DNA of 64,000 nt from Plasmodiophora brassicae (lineage: Eukaryota > Endomyxa > Phytomyxea > Plasmodiophorida > Plasmodiophoridae), in NCBI GenBank assembly GCA_039704465.1, contig JASFAU010000007.1:434001-498000 (forward strand), given 5' to 3'. The translations under genes and the position numbers were made by a program. Below are positions 1 through 11,844 of this stretch, piece by piece (the stretch's first letter is position 1; each line of letters opens with the position of its first letter). The notes under the pieces were generated by a model. It was not told where the DNA came from. It did no database searches and saw only the letters and a list, made by a program, of their open reading frames with translations.

Positions 1-64
1 TACCGGATGACGGGATTCCGATCTCCTGGGAGATCAGGTCGAACGGGTTGGCGTTGGCGCTCAT
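1..64 (-). CDS. 5' end of an unidentified gene running off the left edge
   Basis: An ATG at 64-62 on the minus strand opens a frame that stays open to the window edge, about 21 codons, beginning MSANANPFDLISQEIGIP. The composition looks like a normal protein start. It is divergent from the kinase gene to its right. Too little is present to name a family; the remainder lies outside the window. Confidence 0.4.
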   Translation of the reverse strand, partial: MSANANPFDLISQEIGIPSSG

Positions 65-382
65 CGTGACGCAACAACACTGGGCGATTGCGAATGGGCG
101 TGTGCGCTCCTTCGCGTAATATCTACGATCGTTGCGAATCGGTACCCAGGTGGTACACCCGCCCCGGGGAGATTTTCCGCTCGGATAACCGGCAGCGGCA
201 TCATCATCATCAGTCCCAGTCAGCCGAATGAGGCAGGGGCGCCCCCCCCCCCCCAAAACAACCAACGCGGACGGCCCATCCTGGACTCGAACTGGCGCCC
301 CTGAGGTGGAAGTGTCGCACCGCCACTGGGCGCCGGGGCTGCTGCCGCTGGGCGCTGCCGATCAGTCGTTCGCCACAGGGGC
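65..382. other. Intergenic region between divergent genes, with a poly-C run
   Basis: No convincing coding exon is seen. The stretch holds CAT/TCA triplets near 199-212 and a 13-nt C homopolymer at 242-254. It presumably carries promoters of the partial minus-strand gene and the plus-strand kinase, and possibly an untranslated first exon of the kinase. Confidence 0.3.
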
Positions 383-1862
383 ATGCAGGATGAGGCGGAC
401 GCTCTGCTGGGGCGGTCGCTGTCGTCGCTGGCCGTCTCGCTGCCAGAGATCGACCTGTCCGAGCGGTTCGGCGCACACGTCAGCCTTGTGGACGCCGGCG
501 AGCTGCAGCAGGAGAACAGGGTGCTGGCCGGCCGGGCCCGTGAGCTGGAAACGGGGCTGGCGGCCGCCAGACAGCAGTTTCGTGGCGTCCAGGAGCAGCT
601 GCGCGCTGCCAACTACCAGATTGCTGGTGACCACGGTTGCCTGACGATGGATGAGATATCGGAATGAACATTCCATCAGATCTGCAACGGCAGCTGAATG
701 ACGATCGGACGCGATCGGAAGCGGAGCGGCACAGGCTGCTGTCCGAGTTGCAACAAGCCAGGGCGGATCGCGACCATTCTCTAGAACGTCTCCCGCCTGT
801 CGCGCAACCGAGTGCAGCCGTGTCGAGTGGGGCGTCGTCCCTCGAGGCCTCCTTCCGAGATTTGTGTCGTCCTGGCTGGGTCATTGACCGGCGCGAAGTC
901 GACGTATCCAACGAGATCATCGGGCGTGGAGCTTGTAGGCATATCGGTGCCATCGTTTCCCTGTTTCTCAATTTCGATGACCGTCACGACAGATGGTGCG
1001 ATACGGAGCGGGAGATGGAGAGGTTGTCAAGTCGCTATCAAGTCCATCCATCGCGTTCTCCTGTCGGAATACAACCGCTCTGTGTTCGAACGTGAAATGT
1101 ACATTTGTCAGTGCGACCGCGCCGTCCGCTTTTCTGTTAGCCATGCCTCATATCGTGGCCGTATCCAGATTCGTTGCTGTCGCACCCGCATCTTCTGAAG
1201 TGCTTTGGTGCTTGTACCGACGCAGACGGCATGTTCGTGTGTACCCCGGTCTGCATAGCGTGCCTCTGAGCCGTCTACCTTGTAGGCCCATGCTGATTCT
1301 GGAGCGAATGGATTGCTCGTTACGGTCCTTGCTATCGGCCGGCCCGCTGTCCCTGCCTACCGTCGTTACTGTTGCTCGAGCGGTCGCATCGGCGCTTTTC
1401 TACTTGCACAGCCTGTCGCCCGAGCCGATCGTGCATCGCGACCTGTCTTCGGCGAACGTGCTGCTGACGTCTACGCCGTCGGCGTCGTCGTTCAGCATCA
1501 CCGGTGTCAAACTGAGCGACTTCGGTTCCGCCCATTTCGTCCAGCAGTGCACCACGACGGTCCCGGGCACGCCGATCTACGCCGCTCCCGAAGTCCTGCA
1601 GTCGAACGGCCCCGCGTACCTGACGAAGTCCGATATCTACTCATTGGGCGTCCTGCTCACGGAAATGTGCACTGGGCAGCAACCCGCTCCTGAGCGTCGC
1701 GCGCAACAGGTCCGCTCGGTCCGATCCAGGAATCTACGCGCTCTGGCCGATCGCTGCCTGTCGACCGACCCTGCCCAGCGACCGTCGGCGTCGGCCATCG
1801 TCGACTTCCTCGACCGGCTCCGACAACGCATGGACTCCCAAATAGATCACACCAGGCAATAA
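383..1862 (+). CDS. Coiled-coil protein kinase, TKL-like
   Basis: The spliced frame gives a Leu/Gln/Glu-rich coiled coil followed by a C-terminal kinase domain. Introns I read: 627..679 (53 nt), 935..992 (58 nt, restoring the glycine loop GRGAYG) and 1107..1140 (34 nt). Kinase landmarks are the glycine loop, VAIK lysine, IVHRDLSSANVLL catalytic loop, LSDFGSA, and GTPIYAAPEVL in the activation segment, then SDIYSLGVLLTEM. The catalytic loop has Ser where Ser/Thr kinases usually carry Lys (HRDLK), a feature of tyrosine-kinase-like relatives. The segment between about 1195 and 1290 may hide another small intron. The start at 383 is the first in-frame ATG; an upstream exon is possible. The kinase assignment is firm, the subfamily is inferred. 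Confidence 0.75.
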
Positions 1863-2110
1863 TAATATTTGTGCTATATGGGCAGCTGTGGGTAATACGC
1901 GGCGGCCGGCGCGCCAGTCAGGCTGGCCCGTGTTGCCTGTTGTCGCGGGGGGCGGACGGTTTTTGGCGCGCCAGCCGCGATGGATCGGTTCACCTCCTCA
2001 CCTGTTTGGCCCAATGTGTGTGGTGCGCCACGGAGTTGCGCCCCGCGGCCAAACCCGACGGACCGGTGGCGGTGGTGGTCGTTGGCGTTGCGAGTCGGCC
2101 GGCGCGTCAC

Positions 2111-3662
2111 ATGGCGACCAGCGATGCCCGTTATGAGGCGAACGACCCCGAGACGGGCGCCTACTTCAAGGTACGCGCCGCAGTGCGCTCCGCCGGCTGT
2201 GTCCATCCTGACCCGGGTGCCGCCAGGCGACTATTCGTGATATCAAGCTCGGTAAGGTCCTAACTGAGTTCGAGGACGGGTGGAAAACGCTCTGGGTGCC
2301 GGCCGACAAGGTCCGCTACGTCCCCGAGGAGTTAACGTCGCCGCCTAAATACGAACCTGGAATGGAGGTCGAAGTCCTCGCCCAGGGTGCCGAAGACGAA
2401 CCCTGGGGCTGGTGGCCCGCCGTCATCAAATCCACGAAAGCGAACGTAATGACGTTATCGCGTCCAGTGTTCCGGCGCGGCAGCTGATTGAATGATCATT
2501 TCAGGTTGCGCTTGTGCGATTCGCTGGGTTTGGCGACGACTGCGACGACATCATCGACCTCGAGCACATCCGCCCAGCGAACAAGTCGCCCAGCATCGAC
2601 CTGCGCCCGATCCAGAGGGTCGAGCTCACGCTGCCCGCCATCCTTCGCAGTGTCTCAGCGGGCCCGATCACGTCGACGCTGCCCAACATCCGAGCCGATA
2701 CGGGCGTCATCGCGATTACGTACGACGGGCCGGCGCACAAGATCATTGTCGTCGGGACGGAGACCTGCCTGAACAAAGCCAAACTGCTGATCGACCTGCA
2801 CGTTCAGCACCTGACGGAGCTTCAGGTGATCCGGAACAAGACGGAGCAGTACCGGGCGGAGCTGGCCAAGGCCCAGGAGAAGGTCACCACTGGGCATGTC
2901 GAGGAGTTTACTGTCGATCTCAGTACTATCGGCTATGCGATCGGCGCGAAGGGGTCGCGAGTCCAGCGCGTCCAGCAGATGCCCGGCATCATGAATGTGC
3001 AGATCGATGCGGAAACGGGCAAGATTCGGATCCTGGCCGAGAGCCCCCAAGCCGCTGCGGCTGCCAGGCACGAGCTGGAGTTCCTGCAGGAATCGATCCA
3101 GCTAACACCCGATGCCGTCGCCTGGGTGATCGGCAAGAATGGGCGTGTCATCCAGCACATTGAAGCGTCGTCGAAAGCGAACCGCATCAAAGTGCAGGAC
3201 GGGACGGTGACGATATTCGGGACGAGGGACTCGGTCAGCAACGCCAAGATGCTGATCGAGTCGCACCTGGCGTATCGGTCGCAGTTCGAGAAGTACCAGC
3301 GGGAGCAGGAAGAAGTCCAGAAGCAGCTGCACCACCTTCAGGTCGAAACAGGCATGCGACCCGTCCCGTACAACGCTGCTCCGAACGGCGAGCCTGCTGG
3401 AGAGTCGACTGCTGCTGATGCCAAGAAGTCGGATGGACCCCACCAGCAACAATCACAGCGGACAGGTCCGAAACCTGGACGTCGTCGCGGTGGGGGACAG
3501 CGTCCTCGTGGAGAGGAGTCCTCCGGCCCAGAGGGCTCTGCAAATAAGCCCCAACCGAATCAGCCTAATCCGAGACGGTCACGCCAGGGCAAGCAACAGC
3601 GCGCTCAAGACAAAGAGGGTCAGCCGCCCGTAAAGGCAGAACAACAACCTGCCGCCGTATAA
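2111..3662 (+). CDS. FMR1: FMR1/FXR-family RNA-binding protein
   Basis: Homologue of the fragile X protein family, which binds mRNA and ribosomes and controls translation. Three exons: introns 2171..2226 (56 nt) and 2446..2504 (59 nt). Exons 1-2 give an N-terminal Tudor/Agenet-like region (TLWVPADKVRYVPEE, then PWGWWPAVIKS). The main exon carries two KH domains, the first with GAKG and the second with VIGKNGRVI, followed by the family's conserved helical segment (TRDSVSNAKMLIESHLAYRSQ, then a Glu/Gln-rich stretch). The tail is Arg/Gly-rich (GRRRGGGQRPRG), resembling an RGG box. The KH2 domain lacks the long insertion seen in vertebrate members. The start ATG at 2111 gives a short first exon ending in YFK. 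Family identity rests on collinear Tudor-KH-KH-RG order and motif matches. Confidence 0.88.
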
Positions 3663-3977
3663 AGTCCCCAGGTCGATGTGTCCTCGACCAGTGCCACCCT
3701 TACACCATTGGTGTTAACACCTGCGTGATCTGCGGTGGGGTTACGCGCTCGTAAAGTCCTGCTGAAACGTATTCCGGGTAGGCTTGGTCTGGCGAGCCTC
3801 TGGCAGGCGCGTCATGTGAAACGAACTGTGTCGGAACGCAGTGGTTTGAATGGACAGGAGTCGCCCATGGCGTCAGTACTGTAGAGCGGCTGTCACATGA
3901 CGTCGTTGCGATCCGATTCGTATAAAGTACTAAAGTAACCGTCGTCGTGATGTGCTACCTGGCTTGAAAGGGAATAG
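3663..3977. other. Convergent intergenic region
   Basis: Sits between the 3' ends of the FMR1-like gene and the ABHD17-like gene. It is AT-richer near 3920-3990 and presumably contains both 3' untranslated regions. No further gene or structured RNA seen. Confidence 0.4.
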
Positions 3978-5466
3978 TTAAATTTTATTACAGGCGAGTT
4001 CGGATTCGAGGAAGGAGAGGAACTTACTCAGGCAGTCAAAGTATTGACCCCGGTATTCGACCTCAATGTTGTTGTGGCCAGCGCCTTCAACGAACCAGGC
4101 CGGGTAGCGCTGATGCGACATCTCGTGGAGCGTCTGAGACAGACATAACGTCAGCAACGCTAGGCGATATGCTTCGTATATCGTTACTTTGGCGTGTAGT
4201 ACGGGGACTTCCTCGTCTTCATCGCCATGAACCTGTAAACTGCAGTTGAGCCACACGGGAGAATACGTTTGGGGATCATTGGCGGTACAATCAGTATTGG
4301 CGCTTTGACTTGTTCGATTAGATCTACGTTTCTGTCCCACAGTCAGCAACACTGCAATGACGGAACGAAACCGACCAACCTGAGAATGTCAAACCAATGC
4401 GTCTTCTTTACTGGTCGAATTACTCTCAACGCCGACAGCAGAGGCGAGTGCAGAATTACACCTGCAACATCGCCAGCTTGTGACGCCAGGGCAACAGTAG
4501 GCGCAGTACCTGATGGGATTCGTAGAAATGAACAGCCGCGTAAGACCTCTTCAGTTATGACAACTCACCCAAGGATTGCCCATAAACAACAATCGAAGGT
4601 CGAGGGATCTTCAGCTCATTCGTCAGGTGATCAAAGCAGACCCTGATCTCAGCATTGAGAGATGCAACGGAAGGCAACCCAGTGCTTTCCCCGTATCTGG
4701 TGATGCGATTAGTAGCACGACCAGAGATCAGGGGCGCTAGAATCGTCCTGACCCGCAGAAGTCATATGCAAAGAGATTGACCTGTAGCTGACTCGACATA
4801 TCGACCAAGTGATCCCTCATGTAACCCAGATCTGTCTGTAGGCGGCGGTCAGTCTAACTGCATGGGAACAAACCACGATGATGGGCATAGCCGACCGCAT
4901 TGCCATGAGAGAAGAGAATCGTGAACCTGTACAGGCGATACTCAGTCCGACTAAAACACTAAGATGGTACGTAATATTGTCACCTTGATTTCGGGTGCCT
5001 GATGAAGAACGTGGCAATCTTGTTCTTGCCCACTCGTAGCGTTTTCAGTTCCACCGATGGATCATGCAGAGGAGAGGTCGGCTCGCCTTTTGAATTAATG
5101 AGACACATAGTTTGCCCTTCGAAATCCTTTAAGGCAGAAGCATGGCTCAGAGGCAATGGGGTAACCCAGTACAATCTACAAGATCACCATATGGTATCCC
5201 GTCTCTGGCGGGAAGAACAGGAGGGTCCGCGCGACACGATCCCGACACCCAAGGCACGTCAGGAACCCGAAGCAACTACACGCGTTCCTCAGAACTCCAG
5301 CGGCTGCCCTGGATCGCACCGTACCAAAGCAAATTGCACATATCAGATTCGTCGTGTCATGAATCGCAGCCCGGGAGACGCCGCCGGCCGGTGCGCAGAC
5401 GACCAACGCGCACCGTCGGCTAATTGAGGACAGGCGACGATGGCGGGGCGCGAAAATAGACCCCAC
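3978..5466 (-). CDS. ABHD17-like alpha/beta hydrolase (putative depalmitoylase)
   Basis: A multi-exon gene whose pieces match the ABHD17 (FAM108) family, serine hydrolases that remove palmitate from membrane proteins. Reading 5' to 3': a Cys-rich start (CSCFGFLTCLGC, a likely palmitoylation cluster) followed by LLFFPPE; ELKTLRVGKNKIATFF; FTILFSHGNAVG; DLGYMRDHLVDMSSQLQVNLF; the nucleophile elbow IVVYGQSLG; AGVILHSPLLSALRV; HGDEDEEVP supplying the acid; and WFVEGAGHNNIE supplying the histidine. All three catalytic residues are present. Exons are separated by introns of about 40-60 nt. The start is uncertain: 5466 is the most upstream ATG of the first-exon frame, and a later ATG or another exon could be used. 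Confidence 0.75.
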
Positions 5467-5609
5467 GACTGAAGCCGCCCCTCACATCGCCTGCGACGAC
5501 GAATCACTGTCGCCCCAAAATCGCAGTCCAGTCTCTGGCTTTAGGGAGACTCGGGTGTTCGCACTTTATATTCGTACTTGGTTGAATACTGGTTCACGGC
5601 ATGCGACGC

Positions 5610-7138
5610 TTAGAAGAGCATCGGCTCGACGCTCATCTGGTAGGGCGGGATCTCTTTCGATTCGCCGGTCCTGACGTTGGTCTGGACGAAGCGCATCTGC
5701 GCTGGGACGTCTTTCATGTCGCACGCGTTGAGGACTTGGTGGTACGGGTTCGTTATGTCGACGGGTCGGTCTGTGACGAAGTGGATCATGCCGACGTTGC
5801 CCATGCCGAAGACGAACGCCCATCCGATGTTCACTTCCTTCATGAAGATGTCGATGCGAAGTGGATCGCGCGACGCCGGCACGCTCTTCAGGACCATGAC
5901 AACGCGCGGCCGCGGCTGGTACCCGGGCATCTCGGAGCTCGTTCGGGTTGCCGGGTCCAGATGAACGCTCTTCTCCAGCATGATCGGTACCTGGATGGTT
6001 GACGGCGTCAGGTCGGTCTCGTTGGCGATGAAGCGACTGGCGAAAGCCATTGTCGCGTTCGTCGACTTATTCGAAGCGGCCGACGTCATGTGGTTGACCG
6101 CATGGTGAGGAGGCACCGGAACACTTGCGACGGCGGCGCTCTTCGGTAAGAACGTAGCCCCTGCTTGGAGAACGCTGAAATTGGGAAGGGGCGGTCCACC
6201 AAAGATACCGAGCTCGGCGCGGTTGCGACCGTGACGCCTGCTCGTCCTGCCGGACTTAGACGTGATCGTTCCGTCCGGGTTCATGATCGGTTGTTCGTTC
6301 TTGACGGCCTGGCTGGAGTCCGAGTTGCGCGTCCATCCTGACAGGTCGTGGATCCAGGTCGTACCCGTGAAGCTGCCGAGGGAGTCTTGCATTGGGCCAG
6401 TCGCCTCCTCCGGGTACTTTGCGAACTGATTCTGGACCTGCCATCGGAACCAGATACGGTCGACGTTATTGTGGTGCATCCAGAAGATGGGGTCGAACGC
6501 CGAATAATCGAGTTCGTTCACTGGATCGCTGTCAGTACCAGCCGGGAACCAAGGCATATCGAAACCTTACTTGAGCCGCCAATCCCACCGTGTACGTCGT
6601 TGTGCGCGCCTTCGATCGTGTTGGACACATCCTTCCAATCGGTCTGGGACATTGCCATCTGTTCCTGGTTCTGAAGTGACTCGACGGGCCAGACCGCAAC
6701 AGGAGCGCGCGTCGTCATGCCTCCACCTGCCATGGGGCCAGCAAATAGCGGGTTCGGCAGTTGGTTGCCGTTGGCGTCCGTGTAGGTCTGATCCTGGCAC
6801 GCTTGCGGGATCCCGCTTTTGGTCCAGTCCCAGAATGGCAGCGGGACTCCCAGAGCCGTCTCCATTCGCGCAATAAACCGACGATGCCAAGGTAGGAATT
6901 TCAGCGATCCATGTGGGCAGTACGCATTCGGCACGCCATGATCGCTGGCGATCGTAACCCAATCGCCAGAGTCGTACAGAGCCTGGACGGCGGCCCGGAA
7001 CGCGTTGATTTCGTCGGCCGTCATTGAGTTGATTTCTTTGCGAGCGCCAAGGTTGGCGCCGTTGGACTGAGCTTGGCATGATAGGGCAAGCATGGCAACC
7101 ATCGCCACGACAGCAGATTGGGCTAAGCGTGCCCCCAT
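5610..7138 (-). CDS. Secreted tyrosinase (type 3 copper protein)
   Basis: Common central domain of tyrosinase, oxidising phenols with a dinuclear copper site. Two exons with one intron at 6521..6570 (50 nt). From the ATG at 7138 (context GCCATGG), the first ~23 residues form a signal peptide (AVVAMVAMLALSCQA). Copper A ligands visible are His67, His76 and His85, with Cys74-Pro-His76 matching the Cys-X-His thioether motif, and LPWHRRF. Copper B is EGAHNDVHGG and DPIFWMHHNNVDRIW. The remaining ~230 residues look like the C-terminal hemocyanin-like shielding region common in tyrosinases. A longer start at 7201 would bury the signal peptide, so I prefer 7138. Confidence 0.88.
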
Positions 7139-7359
7139 GGCGGTTAATCGATTGTAGGCAAAATTGAACAGTGCAATGGATGGATACGGCTCCAGTGACA
7201 AGGGGGCGCTGTATCAGCCAGTGTGACACCGACATGTCAAGAATCCCACCTGAGACACAGGCACATGCATGAGTCAACTGCTCCGACTCTTGCAGTACCA
7301 TTGAAGTGGAGCGGGTGAGGTTCATTGCAAATCTATGCGAAAGTCAACGGGCTCTCTGA

Positions 7360-7900
7360 TCAGCAAACGATGCAGGTAGAATAGGATGGTGTCTCGAAGA
7401 TGGTGTCGTTGTCAGGCAAATGATCAGGTGCGACGCAAGGGAACGAAACCTCCGATACGTCATCAGGCAGGGCAACAGGTCCGCCACCTCCCCCTTCTTC
7501 GGCCGGGTCATCGCTGATCAGCCCTTCGGGTGCACACGCCATCATCTCGTCCATGAGCGACCGTTGCACCTTCCTCGACCGTTTCTGCCTCCGTAACTCG
7601 AATTCCACGTACACGCGCACGCCGTTCTCGTCAACTGGTTATCGCGCCCAGTCAGAAGCACGACCAGAGTCTTCCAACGGAACCGACGCTGTGGAACGAC
7701 CGTCATCACTGACGGTGCAACAGCATCACCGACACGATCAAAGTCAAGCCGGCGTGGATACAGACGCCAATCGCCTGGTTCACCCGCGTCGTCGCTGTCG
7801 CCTGCGACCTCGAAGTCGAACGTGTTCCCGCCCGCGACCATCTCCACCCACACCCAATAAACTTATGCGGCACCGAGCTGCACATGATCGAACTGCCAAC
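7360..7900 (-). CDS. Putative single-pass membrane protein, exon structure unresolved
   Basis: Minus-strand frames contain an acidic stretch (GNTFDFEVAGDSDDAGE), a hydrophobic helix (AIGVCIHAGLTLIVSVMLL) and a basic juxtamembrane stretch (VRVYVEFELRRQKRSRK) that continues as an acidic tail ending at 7360. The frames can be joined by an intron of about 70-120 nt ending before LDENGVRVYVEF. The 5' end may extend to about 8250. No family recognised. Confidence 0.35.
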
Positions 7901-8164
7901 CGGCAACCAGTGTAACCAGCTGCCGCGTCAACCCTCCCAGGAAAAACGCGTCATGCGTGACGATAGGGACTTGTAACGACAGAACAGCGGAATTGTAGCT
8001 CTGTGCGCGACGCCGATAAGACTGAGCAGTGGGGACACTCCGGCGGGCAGTATCTCCTGTAGAGCGGCGTTCATTCACGACGTCATTCAGTTGGATATTC
8101 CTGTTGGTGATTCTAGGGGCACACGCCATCCGTCGCCAGCAGATTGGGGCATCGCCAAGGCGCA

Positions 8165-9346
8165 ATGGCGGTCCAATGCTTGGTCGCGTTTGTTCTACTG
8201 GTGGTATCGCATACGTCGGCGCATGATGCTGCGACATGTCAGCAGGGGACGTCACTGATCAATGGGACGGTGCGTCCTTCAAGCAAACCTTACGACTTCC
8301 TGGTTAACATCGACCCGTTTTCGACCGTGTCGTTGTCGGCGTGGATCGAGGTCAATGGCAACGCTCGCTCGAACAATATCACGATCCTGAAGGTTGGCAA
8401 GGCCAACATCTCCGTTGATACTTCTGGCCATGTCAGTATGTCGCTCCGAATCTGGTAACTGTATCCTGAGTTAGAGTCCAGGTGGTCGCTGCGTTAGATG
8501 ACGAAACCTTGCAGAGTGGGACGAGTGCCCTGGCGTCTAACTGGACTCGTCTCACGGTAATGTCTCTTTGTTGACAGGGCCGGTGCCCGATTATGCTCAT
8601 GCCGATTGTACAGGTAGCGCTAAGGCCTGGAACTCTTCAGGTGGGTGTAAACAGGCCAAGCCCGATCTGGAATCTAACACGCGGGCACAGATGACTGTCG
8701 AATCACCAATGCATTACTACCAAGGGAACGTCTTGTTGGACTATGCCCATCCCCAGGGCGGACAAGAGGGTCTAGCCGTTGCTGTTTTACCGCAGGCAGA
8801 GATCAGCTTATCTGACGTATCTGTCGTAACAAGCGACGATCCGTCCCTGGTTGTCGCATGCTCAGCGCCTCCGGGATACGAATATCTGTTGCAGACGGGT
8901 GGCAACAGTGCTCCTAGCAAATCAGAAAGTGACAACCATCTCGCCGTGTAAGACACAAATCACATCAAGTATTGAATGCAAGGGCTCAATTGTCACGTAG
9001 GTGGTTGAGTCTTGCCGCTCTGCTCCTGCTTGCGATCTTGGTTTCTGCCTTCATGTACTACAAGCACTACGAGCGCGTTAAGAACGACCGAGCCCTTGCC
9101 GCCCTGGAGAAAGAATGGGGCCAAGAACCAGCCAGCAGTAGCTCCAAGTCGATGTTTGCTCGAGTTGACTGGGGACCTCTCGCCGAACCCAAGCCCGACG
9201 ACTCGTACACCAGCCCAGTGTCCATGAAGGAGATCCAATCAGCCAGCCTCGTTAAACCGCGTTCGCTGCACAGCCGCTCCGAGCACGACAGGGAAAAGAA
9301 GCGATCGAAGGACGTCATCCAGAAAGCTGACGCCATCAACCTGTGA
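8165..9346 (+). CDS. Type I membrane protein, possible concanavalin/LamG-like ectodomain
   Basis: Five exons: 8165..8431, 8482..8556, 8614..8640, 8691..8947 and 8983..9346. The introns are 50, 57, 50 and 35 nt; all are GT-AG and restore one frame. The protein starts with a signal peptide (VQCLVAFVLLVVSHTSA). Its ectodomain contains ISVDTSGH, then ALASNWTRLTVALRPGTLQ, a pattern that recalls the W-x-x-x-x-V strand pair of LamG/pentraxin sandwiches. A transmembrane helix follows (LSLAALLLLAILVSAFMYY), then a basic, Ser-rich cytoplasmic tail of about 85 residues. The topology is clear; the ectodomain fold is inferred from a short pattern only. Possible glycosylation sites (NGT, NIT, NIS, NWT) fit an extracellular region. 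Confidence 0.6.
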
Positions 9347-9451
9347 TACTGATAAACGCATCGTGCGGTGTGCTGCTGTGTGCAACTGCAATCTGCATCG
9401 ACCTGACCCGGGATTCGTCGCGCGCAGTCCGACGCGGACACCGTGCCAAGA

Positions 9452-10099
9452 ATGGTCGAACTGCACGACCTTCTGACTGTGCCGGCGCTGCTCGAGACTG
9501 TAGCGGCGTATGGAGGGTACGATGCTGTCCTTGCTCTGCATGCAACCTGTCGACGAATTCGTGGGTGCACGGCTGCAATTCTGGAGCGGGTCGGAGAGAT
9601 GGCCGTTGCAGGGCGCACGTTTCGGTCTTTGAGGCGACGGCATCTGAAGATTGGCTTCGTCGAAGGGCTTGACATTGCAAGCGATTCTGTCGACCAGGCC
9701 GATCTACAGTCGCAGTTCGAGGATGGGTTTCAACAGGCCTTCGAGACAACATTGGACGAAGGCAGCATCCGCGGGCAGCTAATGTATCCCTGGTCGTATC
9801 GCGACGCTTTGCAAGCTAACGTTGGTACCCGTCTGCAGGGCTTTTGCGCTTCTTCTGCCGAATACGCATCCCCGGAATTCAGAAGTTGAAGTGATGAATC
9901 GACTGTACAATGGCGAGGTTGTCTTGTCCATCGTTCAGTGCACCTTTGCTGTTCTAAGCGACTTGTACAGGACGTTGTTGACGGGAGGCATCGTATAACA
10001 ATGGACGGTCCATGCCCACACGCTGAATCGTATGATGAGGCTAAGCAGTTGATGGCTGAGTTGCTGCACGATAGTCCTGAAGAATTCACTGTCAAGTAA
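9452..10099 (+). CDS. Yae1-domain protein
   Basis: The first exon (9452 to about 9880) encodes an N-terminal helical part followed by a pattern typical of Yae1 proteins: GFVEGLDIASDS, then QSQFEDGFQQAFETTLDEGSIRGQL, a Gly/Phe repeat. Yae1 with Lto1 acts as an adaptor in cytosolic iron-sulfur delivery to the ABC protein Rli1/ABCE1. A last exon ending SPEEFTVK at 10099 lies in another frame after an intron whose borders I could not fix. The ATG at 9452 follows the only plausible initiation context. The N-terminal part (ALHATCRRIRG) faintly resembles an F-box, which I do not claim. Confidence 0.5.
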
Positions 10100-10173
10100 A
10101 CACAACGATGATATGGGACGATTTCCATTGGATTTTAGAGACACATGGGGAACATGATTGCCAGTGGAGGTCA

Positions 10174-10904
10174 TCAGCATTCGTATAATGACCCTCCTCG
10201 GTTCTTGTTGGTCTTCATGGACTCCTTATGGGCCTGGTACGTGATACGAAACCCGTCGCCCAAGTTCAGCAACGACTTCCATTGCTTGCCGATAGCAATC
10301 ACGGCAGCCTCGTCACTGGCCGTCTTCGTCCACAATGCGATACGGTCCTTCTGCGGGCGAACACTGATCACAGCACCGCAAATGTGATCGCTGTACTCGT
10401 TGAAGTTCTCGCCAATCATCGCCATCACAGTGTGTAGCCAGATCTCGTTTAGCTTCTGCACCATCTGTCTCTGTACCGAAAGAACCCACTTTCCGCCAGC
10501 CTCGTTGCGAGCGTCTTCCCATTCAGGCTTCGTTCCCGCTCGAAACACATGGTAGTATGATCCCTGCGTCAACCGCGACCTACCACAGAAGCCCATCAAT
10601 TTCGTATTGTAATAAAAGCATTGTCTATAGAATCTTACGGTGGAACCAGGTTATTGAACAGGGACCAGAACCCACCGATGCTGTCGAACGTGTGGACTTG
10701 GACGAGAGATTCGCCCCAGACAACAGGCTTCGTCTTGCTCGGCGCATCGTACCACAGCGTCCACGGTTCCTGCAACGGCAGATCCTCCGACGGCACAGCG
10801 GCAGCCGACCCGTCTACGCCTGAGCTCGTTGCGTTTCCGGGCACGTCGGCATTGTCGACGGCTGCGGCAGGGCTCGTCTGGGCCTCCAGCTGAGCATCAG
10901 TCAT
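10174..10904 (-). CDS. EIF4E: Translation initiation factor eIF4E (cap-binding)
   Basis: Two exons with one intron at 10564..10638 (75 nt). Exon 1 has an Ala/Pro-rich N-terminus then PLQEPWTLWYDAP and VHTFDSIGGFWSLFNNL; exon 2 begins GSYYHVFRAGTKPEWEDARN and contains GAVISVRPQKDRIALWT. The tryptophans and the W-E pair that sandwich and recognise the m7G cap (FW, PEWED, ALW) are all present, as is the basic VRPQKD loop near the cap phosphates. The factor binds mRNA caps and eIF4G in the cytoplasm. The start at 10904 (MTDAQLEAQ) is chosen; the frame is open further upstream to 10988. Confidence 0.9.
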
Positions 10905-11844
10905 TTCTGCAACGGTCAAGTCCGCAACTCCGTAGTTCAGTTTAGCCCGATCTCGGCAACCGAGTCCCAGGCCTGTTCGCAGCTCCAATGACCCAATGCA
11001 CGCTGCTAAACTGCAAGTCTAGATATGAGCCTAACATTAGGACTGGTACACTTATCAATTTAATGCACTGCATGTACTGCGATGTACCTTGAAAGCTCGA
11101 CAGAATCTTCGTCAGGCAAGCCTTGTTGCTTACTCAACTTTATGTACTGTTATTGCAACATAACGAATCGCTTCGTATGAGTTATGACCTGCACAGTATC
11201 GGCGGGCACTGGGCGAGAGGGAGGGGATTTTTGGCGGCGGCCGTTTTCACGAGCGCCGCACGGCCGGCCGGGGATTCTGTCCTCCACCCACGGCTCCACC
11301 CCCCTGTCCTCCTTTGCGGACGGACGGTATTTCTCGAAATTTGAACCCGGCGCTCTCGCGTGGCGTCAGATCAGTCGCGTCGGTCGTCGCTCGACAACGA
11401 TGGCAGGGGGGCTGGGACACTGCTCGGCGCCGGCTGTTGACTGGTAGGATCAGATCGCCTCGCATGCCTATTAACCACCAAATGATTATATCACCCGCCC
11501 CAGCCTTGCATGTATAATTATTCACAATAGCTTGGTTCACGTATGAAGCCTTCGTTCACGAAATGCATACGTGACACGAAGAGCTCCGATATGCCCTCAA
11601 GTTGTTGTGTCTGTTGCTGCGGGGCAGTGGCGACGAGGAGCGGTCCCTGCCGTCCGCCTTCCCCGACTGTCACTGTGCGGTTATTTTTAGCTTCACTGCC
11701 GCGTCGGTCGGACCATCGGGTCCTCCCATTGCATATTGAAGGGGAGTGCTGTTGTCGCGAGGGGACGGTCGACAACCGCCGTGACCGGCCGCCAGTTACA
11801 GACCGCGGTCGTCGTGCTGGTCCAAGAAACCGTTTTCGGACGCG
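10905..11844. other. Intergenic region between divergent eIF4E and Wee1-like genes
   Basis: About 0.9 kb without a supported exon. It contains a GC-rich block around 11210-11310 and several short open frames without splice support or recognisable motifs. Most likely promoters and 5' untranslated sequence of the two flanking genes. Confidence 0.35.

Noticed and set aside
242..254. Run of 13 C
   Set aside because: Too short to be a telomere or element. Could be a sequencing homopolymer; noted only as intergenic.
280..345. Possible tRNA T-arm (GGACTCGAAC) near the left end
   Set aside because: No matching acceptor stem, D-arm or A-box could be folded on either strand.
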